Positions 1 through 15,453 of a stretch of DNA of 64,000 nt are shown here, piece after piece. The notes under the pieces were generated by a model that saw only the letters and a list, made by a program, of their open reading frames with translations, was not told where the DNA came from and searched no databases. The stretch comes from Motacilla alba alba (lineage: Eukaryota; Chordata; Aves; Passeriformes; Motacillidae), in the NCBI RefSeq assembly GCF_015832195.1, contig NC_052027.1:15682149-15746148 (forward strand). The letters run 5' to 3'. A program made the translations under genes and the position numbers. How positions within the stretch are numbered: position 1 is the stretch's first letter; the number at the start of each line of letters is the position of its first letter.

Positions 1-3000
1 CGTCACAACCTGAGCCTCTGTTGGCTTTGTAATTCCAGCAGTCTGCAACTACAAACAAATAAATCTAGTTTTAAAAGGAGACAACCATCCATGGAAAAAG
101 TAAGTCTGGAGTGTTCAGAGAAGAGAGATTTATCGCACAGACTGGACTTTACTGATTAGTCCTTCACACAGCAGGAAACCTTTCTGTGCTGGCTCTCAGC
201 TCCAAGGTAAGAGAGCCTCATCTCCCCTTACAACATAAATGCCATTGCAAGAGACACTTAAATTGATGGAGATTCTGCTTCTCATTGCACAGGTAATCCA
301 AGACTCTTGACACAACACCCTTATTGCTGCTGTTGTGTCATGTTCCCAGTGCAGAGTGGCAGCAGCAGCCACAGGCCAGCAGGGAAGCAGCTTGTCCTGA
401 GCCAGCATCCACAGCACAGCTCAGAGCAAAACCACAGACAAGTCCTGGGGGAACAGGAGAACTCCAAGTGGCTCCTCCAAGTCCTCCCGAGGTCAAAGAA
501 TAAGAACTTACACAGAGTTCCTTTGTTTGGGGAAGGCAAAGTTTCTTTCTGTTGCTGTGGTTTGGAAGTCAGTCCATTTGTCTCTGCTGGGGTTTGCATG
601 GGTCTGTGAAGATCTGCCATGGCACGTCTCACACAACAGCCTTACTGGGACACGAGAAACCTCACACTGGGTGCCTCAGAACGTTTACCAAGTTCATTAT
701 TTCCTGAATTTTGTTATTTAAACCATCCCTTATTAGCTGCAAGAAGCATATGGGACCCTGCTATAATGAAGCTACTCAGTATTTTTAGCTGTTTAATATT
801 GGATCAGCACATCATCTGGAGCAATCACCCCTCACATTTCACTTTAATTGGGCTGTCTGGAACAGAAGGGTTGAGAAAGGCACACATGTTCCATGTCCAA
901 GCAGTATGTTCAACTGGCTCATGAAAGGTTAAAATCAGGAATAAGAAAATAGCTTTATTGCCGCAGGAGTAATGCCAGTTGATCAGTTTAAACACAGATG
1001 TTTTAAACTCCACATCTAATAAAGGGTGTACCAAGGCCCCAGAGATTTGCACAAATAGGGAAATTTCTTCCCTTCAAAGTAGATTCTCATTATAATGTCT
1101 TGTACTATGCAAATATCTGACAAAAAAATCATAAAAGCCAAAGCAGTGGGTGGTCTGCTTGGATGACAACACTGATACATCTCTAGTTGATGTCAATATG
1201 GGATTTGTTACTGATAAAGAGCACTCAATATTCTCAAAATGCAAACGTTTAGCTAGCCAGGCAATCAACTGATCAGTTCCCCAGAGAGTGAAAGATTAAT
1301 GGATGTGTATTCTTCACCAGGCTTCTGAGTGGCTCGAGGGGAGCAGGGACTCAGTGCAGCACCCAACTCTCACACATCACTCAGCATGAGCAAGGTCAAA
1401 TGCTCTTTTTGTCAATCACATAACTTGAAAGCAGTTTTCTCCCTTGAAGAGATTATCACAGCAGTAAAAACCACTGCAGAACATTGAGGGAGAATTATCT
1501 GTGTGAGAATAAATAGCACTCCAAAAATGTGCAAGTTGTTCAATTTCCTTAAACCAGTTCCTAGTTCAGTGGTGGGCAGCTCTGCTGGCTCGGTGTTCCC
1601 CACCCAAAGCCCCCCAGGAACGCAGTGCTGAGAGTGCTTGGGGTGAGTAATGACAGGGCACATCCCTCTCCCTGACTACCTACAAACCCTCAAAGTCTGC
1701 TCCTGTCTCCTCCTTAATTTTCAATTTTCATGAGAGTCATTTTCAGCTTTTATTGGTAAGTAAGGAGATTTTTGAATGTGAAACTCAGCACATCTTAGAG
1801 ATTCATCTTAAACCATCTTAAACAGGAAACCTTTGATTCATTCTCAAGAATTGATAACTTTAATTCAGGTACTTCCCAACTTGTTACAAAGTTTCTAAAT
1901 AACATTCATATTTGATAACATCTTATAGCCACGTCCTTGGAGGACATGACAGGCTGCCTGAGAGGTCCCCACAAAAAGTTCCTCATTCTCCTGTACCATG
2001 AAAAACTGTGTTTGCAGGTAAGAAGTTTATTTAATGGAGAGAGAGAAGAAAAGGAAAAGTTAATTGAAATTAGATGTTATACCCTAACTTACCACAGTGA
2101 AGATGGAAACAGACAAGTTAGCATTTTTGGTAAATAGCTAAAGCTGCTATGAACAGTTTTCCTTAAATTATCTCTGCACTCCATTTTTGTATCTTATCCA
2201 CAGTTCTCAGGGGTTTGATGCTAGAGAGCCTTAGAAGAGTAAATGCCATCAGGAGCTGTATGATGTCCCAAACACACAATCCTGTGTTTCAGCCAGGCTG
2301 GTATAACAGGACACAGCATGGGGAGCCACTGCAGTACCAGGGAGAGGGGACAGCTGCAATTCTGAGTATCAGCACAACCAGCTTTTTCTAATCTTCTGTG
2401 ATCATTCCTGAAGGCAGAATCTTTGACACAATTACAAGCTACATAGTCAAGGATGAGCAAGGCTGCATTGGTAGTTCTGGGCATTTAGAAACCTTGACAG
2501 ATTTCATCACAAAATGGGTAAGATCTTCATTCACTCTGTGATTTGAGTGTGGCACACTCTGTCTCAGATCTGTCATTTAACCATAGGTTCTGCCCCTCTA
2601 AGGCTCACTGAACCTCACAGACTGAGGACAGAGGATGTGACATCCTGGGCACAGCGAGAGAAATGCGCCTCAGCACAGGGCTGGCAGCCTTTTGGTGGGA
2701 AACCAAAAGCAACTCAGCCAAGACTCGTGGGGGACAGGAGAAGTTTTCCAAGGGCAGGCAGGACTGTTCCAGGTTTCCTCCAACAGCAAAGGTGAGAAAT
2801 GAAGAACCAGCACAGAGTTTTGGCTGAGGCAGCAGTTCGCACAGCTGTAGTTTACACTGTGCCCACACGGATCTGCAGTAAATCACCCATAATCCTGCCA
2901 GCATCCCACTATTAATGTGAGGCTAAGAGAGCTCATAAGGTGAGGATTCCCTCCACCCACCCAGGGAGCTGCCTCAGCTCTAGGGAAGGTGGGTGGGACA

Positions 3001-6000
3001 GTGCACCCTTCTAGAAGGGGCAGCTGCACAAAGGCAGTGCTGCTCACCAGAGCTACTCACCCCTTCCCACCCTGAGCTAACCAGCCAAAACTCTCCACTC
3101 AATGCACCAGACAGCTCAGAAACATGGCTTTGCTTTTGCTGAATTCGTTTTAGCATTATTTTCCAAGAAAATAACGTGTAATTATGGGGCCTGTATGCTC
3201 AGCATCTTTTTTCATCCCAAAACTACTTTCTTATCAGATATATGAATTAATACCTCTAAGGCATGGTGACAAAAGGAGGCTTTTTGAAAACGCTGAGTAG
3301 TCTTCACATGTGTAATTTAGGTTTGTATTTGACACTAAACTAAGAACAAAACATAGCTTGACAAGGTCAGATGAAGGTGCTGAGCACAGCAGTTTGTAAG
3401 AGAAACTTGGGCATGGAAACACGACCCTGCAGATGTACTAGAAAGGCAAGAACCTTCCAATACCCTGCTTAGCATTCAATAAAACCTATTAGGACAATCA
3501 CTTTGACTTCTAATATGCTTTGTCTCGTACATCACTGGGTCATTATTCTTTGTGAACATGTTGTCAGTATTTAATTCAACTAAGTTTGTATCCATGGCAA
3601 TGGTTAGGAGTAAGTTAAAGCAAAGAGAATGTAGTCATAGGCCAGCAGCTCAGTAACAGAAAAATACAGCAGCCACTAATGAAGTGAGAAGAGGTGAACA
3701 GGAGTGAGGAGAATGCCAACAAAAGAGGGGGAAGCTGTAATTGTAGTTGTGAGGGAGGACAGAGAAATGTGGGAAGCAGCCAAACTCCAGTCAGACTGTA
3801 ATTTGGCAAATCTTGTGTTTTTAGCACTACTAGCATTTGGCAGTTGCTTCCAGTATTCCAGTAAATACAAACAAGCTTGCAAGGAGATGCTAATTCCTTG
3901 CCACATCAGGGCTGTCAGAGTGAAGTGCTTATCTACGTGAATGTCCTGTGCTGCTTTATCTTCCACAGAACAGCCAAGCATCACAACCCTCACCTCCCAA
4001 GCAAATTCACTTACAAGGGGCTTAAAAGGTTTCAGACCTTCCTGAAAGGATAATACAGTTGTCAAGAAGGTAACAAGGCCCACATTAAAAACTGTGCCAC
4101 TTGCTGGAAATGACTGACAGCAGAATAAAATTGGGACTATCCTTACTATGTAAATGACTTACTATAAGCAGCTCTAGAAAAAATCCCAGGTTATGAATCT
4201 ACACAACCCTGATGCTGATCATTAGAGAAAACTAAATATCCCCATTAGTAAACCACAAAGAATAAGCTTTAACGAAATTCACCCAAACTGGAAACCCATT
4301 TTGAGATATTTTCCACAATTACCACAGGCTACCGAGGTTAATGAAGCACAAAACGCACAAGCATCTTCTAGTTTCAGGTTTCATTACAAAAGAAGCTCTT
4401 ATATCCAGGTTTTAGGGCAAAAAGAGTACCTCAAGCTGTTACTAAATCAGTCAGCTCAGTATTAGAGATTACAATCACATCTCATTCTAACAGTATCTTA
4501 TGCCTTCCAGGTTTTAATTCTGAGAGACTGAGTTAAAGGAGATGAATCCCAGCACAAGATACACTATCATATTCTTACAAGTTTTTCTCAGGTACAGACT
4601 GCAATTTTCTGTATACAAATTGGCAGCTACTTATCTCTTTTCCTGGCTAAAATGAGTTAATTGTTTCTTTCATAAGGCAGTAAATGCACTCTAGTAACAA
4701 GGAGTGTCAAATCTGCAATGCACATAAAAGCAACTGAATTCAGCCTGTTTAGAAACGTGCACAGTTAAAATTCCTTCTGCATGACTGCTCTTCAAACTAT
4801 ACATCTGAAATCAGCTAAGCAAAACCACGGAAGATCTTGTAAGCTAAGCATCCTTGTCTGCAGGAAGATATTGTTGCAACAATTTGAGTAACACAATTTT
4901 GAAATGTCTTTACCTACTAAACACAGTTCTCTTGCATGCATAAGCCCGCACACATCATCTCACATCTTCCTTAAATGAAGTGGCCAAAGCTCTGACTTGT
5001 AAGAAATTGTCAAGAACAGAAAACATCTGTTGCCCCAAATATTTGATGGACTGGGGAATGAGGCAACATTCACTCACAGTGGCAGCTGAACATGTGTGGT
5101 TACCATGATACACATTATTAGTTTAGCTCCATATTTTACTACTTTTGCCACAATAGACAAACTTGATTTTGGTATGTAAACAGAAGGACTATCTCAGAAC
5201 TGCAGGAACAATTTTGTGAGAAGCTGAAAAACATCAGTTTGGACAACCTCTTTCTTCTTGTAGCACAGTAATGTGAGATTACAGATACATGGGCTATAAG
5301 GTGGGCTAAAGCTTTTAGGAGTTCTAATTTAGGAATTCTTCCAACACCACATTCCTCTTCCTTATTTCCACAGTGTACTTAAAGCCATTAAATATGGTCC
5401 TGTGGCCTCTGAAGCATGTAATTACTAAGATAAAATATGAAAACCTCTATTTGTCTTTCCATGTAGCCAGCCTTGAGGCTGCCAAAAGGAGAGTGCACTG
5501 TGCTGTGTTCTCTGGGGCTTTGTCAGAAAGATTTTAATTGTCCGAACCAACCGGAGCAGATACACCAAAATATGCACTGCTCCACCAGCTACTTGTAAGA
5601 TTTTTGAGGTTACAACAAGCACAGGGAAAGGATAAAATTCACCCCTAACTCCAAGGGCAGCAAGGAGGTACATTCCATGCAGTGCAACTGGCTGGAATCC
5701 CTCTTACATATCATTAAAAATCAAATAAAAACCCCACAATGACTCCAACACCCACAGCACAACTTCCTAAAAAAGAACTCAGAATACCATTTAGGAGTAG
5801 TCTCCTCTGCAGCTTTTCCTGGCTCTGAGGTTGGTTCACAGCCAGTTGGGCCTTCAGAGAATAGAGCAGAAGTCAAGCTGTCCTGTGATTCTCTCTGGAG
5901 TCTTTGGGGTCATGTACACTTTTTCATTGAGTTCCATATTCAGCCTAGATTAGTCAGAGAGATTATCTTACCCTATTTTCATTCAAGGAGAAGCATTCAG

Positions 6001-9000
6001 CTTGCTTATTCCTTAATTCTTTGCAGGGCCCTGAACTCCCACACAGAAACAGAATTAGTTCTACTGAATGGATTCATCAGTTCTAGCAGAGGCAAATTGT
6101 TAAAAAATATATTCTCTCACTTTTCCAAGTTATTGCAAAACTTGGGAGTGCAAACTGAAATAAGGGACACCAGCTTTCTTTTTCTGCCTATTCATAGGAA
6201 CAATGCAGCCCAAACACATCCCTTTCCTAAAGAGTGTTAACACTGATCAGAATACTGCCAGTATCACTCAAGTTGTAAATCAGGCAAGAGGGTTTTTTCC
6301 CCCCTAGATTTCTAGTAAATCTTTGATCATTCAGCTTTATAAGCCTTCTCTTATCTCAGATGCTTGACAGAATGGTGAACAGCCCCTCTATCCAGTAAGG
6401 CTGTTGTCCAATGGGTATTTTTATGCATGTACAACTTTAGCCCTTCTTTTACCTCATATAAATAGGAAAGAATGGTGTTGGGTTTATCTATCTAATGTAT
6501 ACACACATATATAAAAGAATTCCCATCGTGTGTTTCTCCTGGCTGAATCCCACTTGGAGCATTTCTACCTCACTGAAAGTAGGCAATTCTAAATATAATT
6601 GCAAGAATCTCTCCCAGTTAGCTTAAACCTGAGGATATTTTCCTTAGGGTCTGGTAAGTATCTGATGTAAGTGAAGTGCTTCTATGCCCCATGAGAGAAG
6701 AGAAGGAGAGTCCACGGGTGCTGAAGTAGAATGGTTCATGGAATACATCCCCTTTGTGAAATATTCCTTTCTGAGAGCAGGGCCATGTTCAAGACTACAC
6801 AGAGAATAAAACAAAAGGCTCAAGTCACATTTTGTCCAAGCAGGGAGGTCAGAGAGGGTCCAGATGAACTCAGAGTCAGCCATCAGCAAGCCCAGGGACT
6901 GGCAGTGACTCACAAGGAGGGAGAAGGAGGGCTCAAGGAACAGAATTAAATCGGAACAGTCCAACACATGTCACAGCCCTCAGTCAGTTTATGGAGGCAA
7001 AGGTGATAAATTAATAAATTCAGATCACAGAATCACTTTCCAAATAGCTGGAGACCAAGGTCCCAGACTTTAAGAATACAGAGTGAGGCTGGGTCTTTTA
7101 TATACAGAACACATAACTATGCAAACCTCTTGATTTCTATAGCTGCTTTAAGTACACCCTTAAGTTACTGGCGCCTCATCTCTTTCAACACTAAGCAGCT
7201 GTAACATCTCACCATTTGGATTTGAAGAGTTTGTTCTAGAGAGTGAGCAAGGAAAGGAACACAACCATTTGCATAAGCAACAACCATTGTTTATGAAGGG
7301 GCTGCACACACACAAGAGCTGCTGCCACAGCTCTCTGTTATTCACTGGTGCATTTATATACATTATATACGTAATAACCCCTGGGAGACTCCTCCCTGAA
7401 GCTTTCCCTTCACAGTTTGGTCTTGTGAATGAACAGTGCAGTCACTGAGAAACACACTGGAGATGAAACTGCACTCCTTGATGGCACTGGGGCTTTTGTC
7501 AAGGTTTAAATAAACACATGTGCTCCACTATTATTCCTCCCAGCCAGTGTGCCAGTCTACAAAACAAAACACAACAGCCACAAAGCCAAACTAAACCAAT
7601 GCTATTGTATCATCAGAAATCCTAAGAACTTTCCATTTGGATACTTCCACAGTCCTCCCACAGCATTAGCAGGCACATTCTAGTGCAGCTGACAAACTGT
7701 TACAACACTATAACACACTAAAGTGTTACAGAGAGGAGCCTGGTGCTGGTACTTGCCCAGAGCTCTCTGCATGCAGCTCAACTGGAATGGCAGTGACAGT
7801 CTGCAGAGGTTAATCTGCACCTTCCTTGTCACAGTAGGTTTGATAAACTCATCACTACTTGCCTTTTTTTTTTTCTTTTACCTCCTTAAATCAATAATAC
7901 AACTGCACAGAAATAGTGCAAAACCTTTAAATTTGTAATTAAGGTTGCATTAACATGAGAGGTCATCTGGTTCTCAACCAGTGCCCAAACTAATAATTAT
8001 CCTCTAACTATGGATGACGACGAGAGATGACTGGAAATCTGTGTTTTGACTTCTTCAGAAGACCCAGAAAACAGCTCTGTTTTGCTGCTCCTCCCTCCCA
8101 TCACAAAGGCACACTCTTCACTATGATAAAAATAGTTGTAAAAGCCAGGAAAAGCAAGGACAATTACAATGGAAATAAGTGACTTGGAGGTACTCAAGAT
8201 ACTCAACTATATTGTCCTAAACCTTGACTAATCACAAACCACAACATTTTTAGAAACATTTCTGACCTGGTCAGAAATAGGGAAACCCTGAAGGTTCTTT
8301 AAGGTCCAGTCCTCAAGATTTCCAGCCCAACTGCATAGAGAAAAGCAATTTAGATAAATCACTCAGTGTGAGTTTTCACACCTCAAACAACAAGTTTGAT
8401 AATCCAGAATCACAGCCTAAAACACAGTATTGCCAATTTTGTGAGTTGTCTGCAACTGTGCAATAAATACCTATAAAATCAACAAGGCAAGAATCTTAGA
8501 TGAAGATCACAGAATATTTATGCCAGCTGGAAATAATGGAAATGGTTTAGGCCAACTACTGCATTTTGTTATTCTGATTTTCAGATAAATAACATCCAGC
8601 ATGTATTGGAGCTTGTCAACAACTGACATTTAAGCACATTTATAAAGAAAATTCTTTGATTCCTGAAAAAAAAACACCAAAAAACAAAACAAACAAAAAA
8701 ATCCCTCCAAGTTGTTATTTCTTCCAAAACATGTTGGCCTTGAACTTTTTTTTTTTTTTTGCAGTGCATCACAGATTTATTTACAAGATTTAGCCAGTAT
8801 TGAAAAATGCAGAAACTAAATATGCAAACTGTCATCAGAATAAAAGCCACTTCTGCTCTGTTACTCTTGGTGAGAAAAACAGCTTAGTGTCACTGAAGTA
8901 CTGCAGATAGAGCTTGAAGAGATACTTTTCCCAAGGCTTTCTTAAAACAATGAAGCAGTACTTGACGAAATTTCCTTTGGCCCCACAGAGTTGTAAAGGA

Positions 9001-10119
9001 CAAGAATCTTTTTTTTTTTTTAAACATCATCATTAAAGAAGCAAACTTCTCCATGCTAAAAATAAGAATTAATTCTTCATCTATTTCAGTTTATTTGGAG
9101 ATAATCAGTTATATCTTGCCTAGAAAAGGAAAATAAACTTTGAAATCAACCTTGTGCCTGAAGAAAATCAAGTTATCTGTTTCAGCACAGAGAAGGGCAG
9201 TTAATGCCTGCGCTGCTGCTCTGGAGCTTTGTGTTCTGCTTTCTCCTTTCCTCTCACCACCAATGTGCTGATAGAACAAAGCAACCCCTCCTGCAGTTAC
9301 AGAGGTCTCAAAGATGCTTTCAGCATTTTCCTGTGTGCTGCTTTGCTCCTGCCCAGCTGCTGATGCAGTCCTGTGCCCCAGTATGCAGGGCACACCCTGA
9401 ACGTGCCAGGCCTGGGGCAGAGCAGCAGACAGAAGAACCTGCTTCCAAAGCATTTGCTCTTTCCTGCAATTCAGTTTGTGCCCTGAGCAAAAATAAAAGC
9501 ATCAAAATGATTTTCTCAATTCCAGTGGTTGGAGAAGTCTCTTACTAAGGGCCAAATGCCTCCCACTGGTTCATGCACACTTGCACATCAGTGCCTTAAG
9601 ATCTCAACAAGCACACCTGGGTTTTTTTTCTTAAAAGGAGGGATTTAGCTGTGCCTTCATTTTAGGTATCAGGGGCTGTTGGATGTCATATTTTCAGTAA
9701 TGCTTCCCAACTCTCATCCAGTTAACACAAAGAGCTATTTCCCCACAGCAGGATCTGTTACCAACACATGCTTCCCAACTGGTTCTTATGACTTTGAATT
9801 AAGAAATTTATGTGTCCAGGTCTCTCCAGGGAAAAAGGTATTCTTATCTTAGAAAGTCAAAAGCAAGATATGGGGTGGGGCAAGACTGCTGAAAAAATGA
9901 AAGGCTTCTCAAGGTCCTGGGTTACATGGCTAAAAGTAAGGGCTCCTTCCCTGAAGGATTTTTCTCAAAAATATGAAGAGGTTTGTCATATTTTAACCTT
10001 CCTTAGTGGGATAAAGATGCAAGTAAAAACCATAAACTCCTCAAAAAGCCCAAGCTGTTACTTGCTAACAACCTCCACTTATGGAAATACGGGCTTTTAC
10101 TAGCAGAAAATGAATCTGT

Positions 10120-10167
10120 GTGGAATATTGTTAAAATACACATATATGTGGAATATTGTTAAAATAT
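10120..10167. repeat. Tandem duplication, 28-bp period
   Basis: GTGGAATATTGTTAAAATA occurs at 10120 and again at 10148, so 28 bp are duplicated with the second copy incomplete. Confidence 0.85.
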
Positions 10168-11733
10168 GAATCCCATTTTAGAGATTTGGAACCAAAGAAA
10201 AAAGCAAAGTGAGCTCAGCATTGCAGCCAAGAGCCCATGGAAAAACAGCTCTCACCCTCCAGAGGGGTCTCTGATCCATTCTGGAGGAGCTGCTGCTGAC
10301 TTTCATATGAAGTGGCACAAAGCTGAAACCATCACAATATGACTTGTGCTGTGATTTTGATAACAAAATGAAATTAACTGAAAGCTCATCATTAACAATC
10401 TTTGCAAGTGCATGAAATAGCTGTTTAAGCAGAGGCAATAACCTTTCTAAGGGTATAACATGATCTAACATCCATGATTCTGCACTTTCTTTTGTTAAGT
10501 GGTTCTTCCTGCAATTAGTGTCAGCACTCCTAGAAGTCAAAGATGAAAATGCTTCTCCACAAGCAGGACTCCCAGTATTAAAAAGAAATTGTATTTAATG
10601 GATGTCTAAAAGGCAGAAACATGAATGAAATAGAAGAAACTGTATCTCAAACCCAAACCTAATTTATAGGCCACATTATTGAGTGGATGTTTATTGGCCT
10701 CATTTGAAAGCTCCTCCCATGCCAGTCTCCCCACAGAAGTAAGATGTGGAGAGGGAGTTCAAATTTCCACCTTTTTACTTTGCTGAGCAGAGCTGAATGT
10801 CTCATTTTTAAAAGAATGAAGCAGAGAGGAGGCATTGCCTCTTCTACATTCCAAAACCTATTCTTTCTCAAATATCTTTGGCTATTAGGAAGCAAATTTA
10901 GCTACTGATCTAATTTGTTTCAACTTATAAGTACTAATACCCAAGCAGACATATGGTTAAGAATATTTAATGAGAGTTTAGTTACTGATTTGTAAATGAA
11001 AAGTGCAAATGTGGCAGTTGCCATAGATCCTTCCAGCTCCTTGCTGGCACTGAGCCCAGCTAGACTTAAAAATATGCAACATATTGATGGAAGAAAAGGA
11101 GAAAAAAATTAATATTATGTGTAAAAACTTGCTGTGAAAATACAATTCTGCATGTGGATCTTAATGTAAAACGTACGAGCAAGACAAAATAATTCTGAAT
11201 GCATTTATGTATGCTTTGTGCTGATGGGATTAATGCAAATATTACAGTCACACCATAAATTCAGAATGAAGTGAATGCCTACAGGCAATTCAGTTTTCTG
11301 TCCTTGGTAACTGTGAGCAGAACTGTGTTCTGTTCTACATTTGTCAGCAAATGAAACAGTGAGGAATAATCTCTTCACTTGTACCTACCTCCTCATGACA
11401 TTTCTGCCTTGGAACCAGGAAGGCCCTTTAGTGGAAAAAGAGCCACAGAGAAGACACAGCATGTTCTTGTCCCTGGAATATAGAGGGAAAGAAAGGAGAG
11501 TGAAAGGGCTGTTAATAAAACTCGACACTCATAGAAGTTAAACCTGCTGCATTCATAATTTATGGCAAACTCCAGTACTCCCCTCCTCCCCCAATTATCA
11601 TACCCATTTCTATAAACTCCTGCCTCATTTTCTTTCCTAACCCTTGTCTGGGAAGTAAAAAAAGCCCTGAGAACATTAAAGAGCTGCTTCTGAAGAGGTT
11701 AATTGTCAGTTCCCATCACAAGGCAGGAAAGAA

Positions 11734-11773
11734 TATAAAAGATATTTGAGACTTATAAAGGATATTTGAGACT
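11734..11773. repeat. Tandem duplication, 20-bp period
   Basis: TATAAAAGATATTTGAGACT at 11734-11753 is followed directly by a copy with one substitution at 11754-11773. Confidence 0.88.
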
Positions 11774-14700
11774 GGAGGGTCCTTTGGGTGACCTGCCCAG
11801 GGAGCCACTGTCCATGTGAAGATTTTTGCCTGGGGCACAATCTGCCCCTCACAAGGCTGGGCTTGGGGGTGCTGTCCTTTGTACCAGTCCCAAGGAACAT
11901 TCTGGTGCTGATCCCCCCTTGGAGGGCACTTGCAAAGCTGCCTCTGGGTCACACTTTTTTCTCCTCTTAGCCAGGGAGCAACCCAGTAGGAGCTTCTCTT
12001 CACTGAGCAAGCACTGTCCTCTCAACCCCTGATGTCAACTCATACCCTGCTCCTTGGACAGGTAGAACTTTTCTCAACCATGTATTCACAGGCTACCTCA
12101 AAGGAATTAAAAAAAAAATAAAGTATCAGAAAATGAAACACAGAATTAAATATTTAAACAAGCAAGTGCTGCAAAACACTGCACAGACAACATTGGCACT
12201 TGGTGTTTGCCTTGCACGGTCACACAGTGTGTACTTTCCACCTTACAGTGGATAAGAAAGTCAGTTTTCCTGCAGACTTTCATCACTAGAGACCTCATTC
12301 CCTTTTACAACATTGTATGAATGAGACTGATGTTATTTCACACACATGAAAACTGAACCAGACAGCACTGACACCTGTTTTGGCAGACCCCACATCATAA
12401 CCAGGAGTGAGACTATCAGTGGAATTGGCATTTCAGTTTGTCATCTGGATTTTCACTTTCTTTCATGTTTTAAGTCACAGCCAGCACTCAGCAGTCCTGC
12501 AAGGCACAGCCAGGCAAAATACAGCCACCTGCAAAGCCCCTGCTTTGTGCCTTGTCCAGAGACAGCCAGGAACTCTGTGGGATCAGGAGGGATAAAATCC
12601 AGCTTTTCAGAGCAGCCTTTAATTTCTCTAATTCCTTGAGTAGTTTGCAAGGGCCCCTTTCAGTCACCACACACTGTCCCAGGCACTGAAGGCAGCACAA
12701 GCTGGTGCAGAAATCCCTGGGTCTGGATTCCATCCAGCACTTCCAGAGCCTGCTCAGAGGAGCTGCAGATGGAAGGGATCACTTGGAGAGCAGCTCCAGA
12801 GCAGGCACCATCGCACACTGGCCATAGTCAGTCTGTGAAACTGGAGGTTTACATTTTGGTCCCCTGTGGTTGGATTTACAAATTCACACAAAAAGCACAA
12901 GTCTGCAGATAAAGTTCCTCTTGTACAGATTTCATGTCCCCACTTCAGATTAGACACATACCTTAGCACCTCAAATTAAACACCAAGGAAGTTTCAAAGG
13001 AGAGGGGTAAAAAAACCTGTATTCTGCCATTTATTATTCCCAAAAAATTCAATCATTTTAGATGGTTTTTTTTTTCATTTTCCCTAATCTCCAAATCTAT
13101 AATAGATTTTAAAATCTAACAAAACAACACACTAAGCACACAAAATACTAGCATTTACCTTGACCCTAAGTTACCAAATTGGCAAAGCTATAAGCACTTG
13201 AATTTACACATTTTTCAATAGAAAACTTCAGTAAATCTCAGCTGGACACACTCCCGTTTATTGTGCATGTTAAGGGCATAACCTCAAGGAATTAATACAA
13301 TACCATAAAGAACATAAAGACATCACACTGAAATATAAAAATCATTGAAGAGTAGAAAAGAAACAACAACCCAGTATTTTAAAAATACATTAAATTTTAA
13401 AAGAAGGATATTATTTCAAGAACCTTTTCTGAGAGTGCTGTGAGTCCGAATCCTGTTCCAAACACCCCTTACACACACCCATGTCCCTCGAGGACAGCAG
13501 GGCTGCCACAGGGGTGTCTGTGGGCTTGATTCCTCCCTGGCATCCCCTGCCCAGAGACACAGAGTGAGTGATGGCCACAAGGGCACGAATCCTCAGCCAC
13601 ACAGAGGGCAGCAGCTCAGAGTCCTGCAGAGCTGCTTGTGGGAAAAGCCCCCAAGTGAAATAGAATCTTCCACTGTCTCTGCTATGACTGGAAAGAGTTA
13701 TAAAGCAATTCAGATTTTTATGTGTTTATAGGTATTTAGAAAAATGTTTATATACTCTAATTAAGTTTCTATAGTCCCTTCTAGTTCCTTCCATAGGATT
13801 TCTTGTCATCCCTGAATGGTTACACAGCCATTATTAAAGCTGATTACACACCAAACAAAGCATCTGAGCCTAGTTATAAACCCTTTACAAGGAGCCATGA
13901 TCTAATACAGGATCTACGTGGCTCATTAAGAATCTGAGGAATTACCCTGAAGAAATGTGCCTCTTTTATAGAATATTATTTGTGTAAAAAGCACTTTTAT
14001 TGAGTTCTTAAATTACACTGCCATATAAACTGCCAATCAAAACTGCCTATAAAGAGCAAGCCAATGAGTCTGGTGAGCAGGCACAACTGAGGAAGACAAG
14101 GGCTGAGAAATCAAGTGAGTTACCACCATGCAACAGCATCAGGCAAAAGATACATTCTCTACAGGCAATAACATTTATTACATCTATCAGTTCAAGTCTA
14201 TTGCTACCCCAGCATCAAGGAGTTCATTCCAAGTTGAAAGAACTTCAGAGGATACTTTTACGAGCGTGATTTTGCCCAAGCAAACCAGGAAATGAAGTTC
14301 AGTGTCAAATGAAGTCAGAGCCCACCTTCCTGCTCATCACAGGTGTCACAGCACATGTCGCAGTTGAGATGGCCATGAGACACAGAGTATCACCATACCT
14401 CGTCAGAAGGCTTCAGGTATCTGCCCAGACAGAGTAACACCATTCCACTTCAGAAGGCTGCAAGACTCTGCTGCTTCTTGTTCTTCAGCCCAACCTTTTA
14501 TACCCCTCATGTTGATGCATGGCACCTGTGTGCCCTCTGCTCCCTTTGGGGGTTGCTCAGCACACCTGGGCACTCCATGGCTCATTGCTGTCAGTGCTCT
14601 CACCTGCTGCTCACAGCTGTGCCCACTGGGGTGAGGCTGGGCCCAGCCCCACTCCCAAATACCACAGACTGTGCACCTACACATGGGACTGGGCAGGGCA

Positions 14701-15227
14701 ACTGAGGCAGCTGCTCATTTTACCAAAGAGAAATAACTTTTGACAAGAGTGAATTTTGCATTTGTTGGCCTCTTGCTTCTAGAAAATGAATCAACCTCAA
14801 AAGCCAAGCGGCCAAGTACCACAGGCACACACAGGATCTCAGATTATTCACTCCTAGTGAGCTCATGCTCCCTCCTGCCCCGGCCAGGTCAGCACCCCTC
14901 ACACAACCTGACTCACTCCACTGCATCCACTCTCATTCTGCCAAGTCACATATTGGCAGGTGGAGCTTCCTTTTCTGGCAGCAGTGACACTTGTCACCTG
15001 GGACACTCCCTTGCTCTCCCAGCAGGTCTCTCAGTGCCTCCTGTGACCTCAAGGCTCCCTGATCAGTTCCTGGCCAGATTTAAAGCAGCAGAGTGACCCC
15101 ATGCTTTTGTCAGAACCATGATCCAGGACTGCAGTGGGCTGCAGGTTGGGCAACAGGAGCAGCCGAGGAGGTACACAAACATTACCAACATTCAGCTGCT
15201 GCACTAATAGCTTTGGGTTTTGTCACA

Positions 15228-15453
15228 GAGGTTTAGGTTGGGTATTGGAAGGAGGTTTTTCACCCAGAGGGTGGCTGGGCACTGGAACAGGCTCCCCAGG
15301 GCAGGGGTTACAGCACCAGCCCGACAGAGCTCGAGAAGAGTTTGGACAGCACTCTCAGGGACATGCTGGGATTCCTGGGGTTGTCCTGAGCGGGGTCAGG
15401 AACTGGACTTTGCTGATCCTTGTGGGTCCCTTCCAACTCAGAATATTCTAGAT
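15228..15453 (+). mobile_element. CR1 LINE, 5'-truncated 3' end
   Basis: The text follows the CR1 3' end consensus as I recall it: a GTTTAGGTTGGGTATTGGAAG opening, then GGCACTGGAACAGGCTCCCC, then GTGGGTCCCTTCCAACTC before the terminal ATTCTAGATTCT repeat. Orientation is plus. This is the usual short, 5'-truncated avian CR1 copy with no coding capacity. Confidence 0.92.

Noticed and set aside
3676..4083. 135-codon minus-strand frame
   Set aside because: It shows no domain, signal peptide or homology I recognise, and the flanks are ordinary AT-rich DNA.
5425..5673. 82-codon minus-strand frame with a hydrophobic stretch
   Set aside because: It looked membrane-like but has no recognisable family or splice context.
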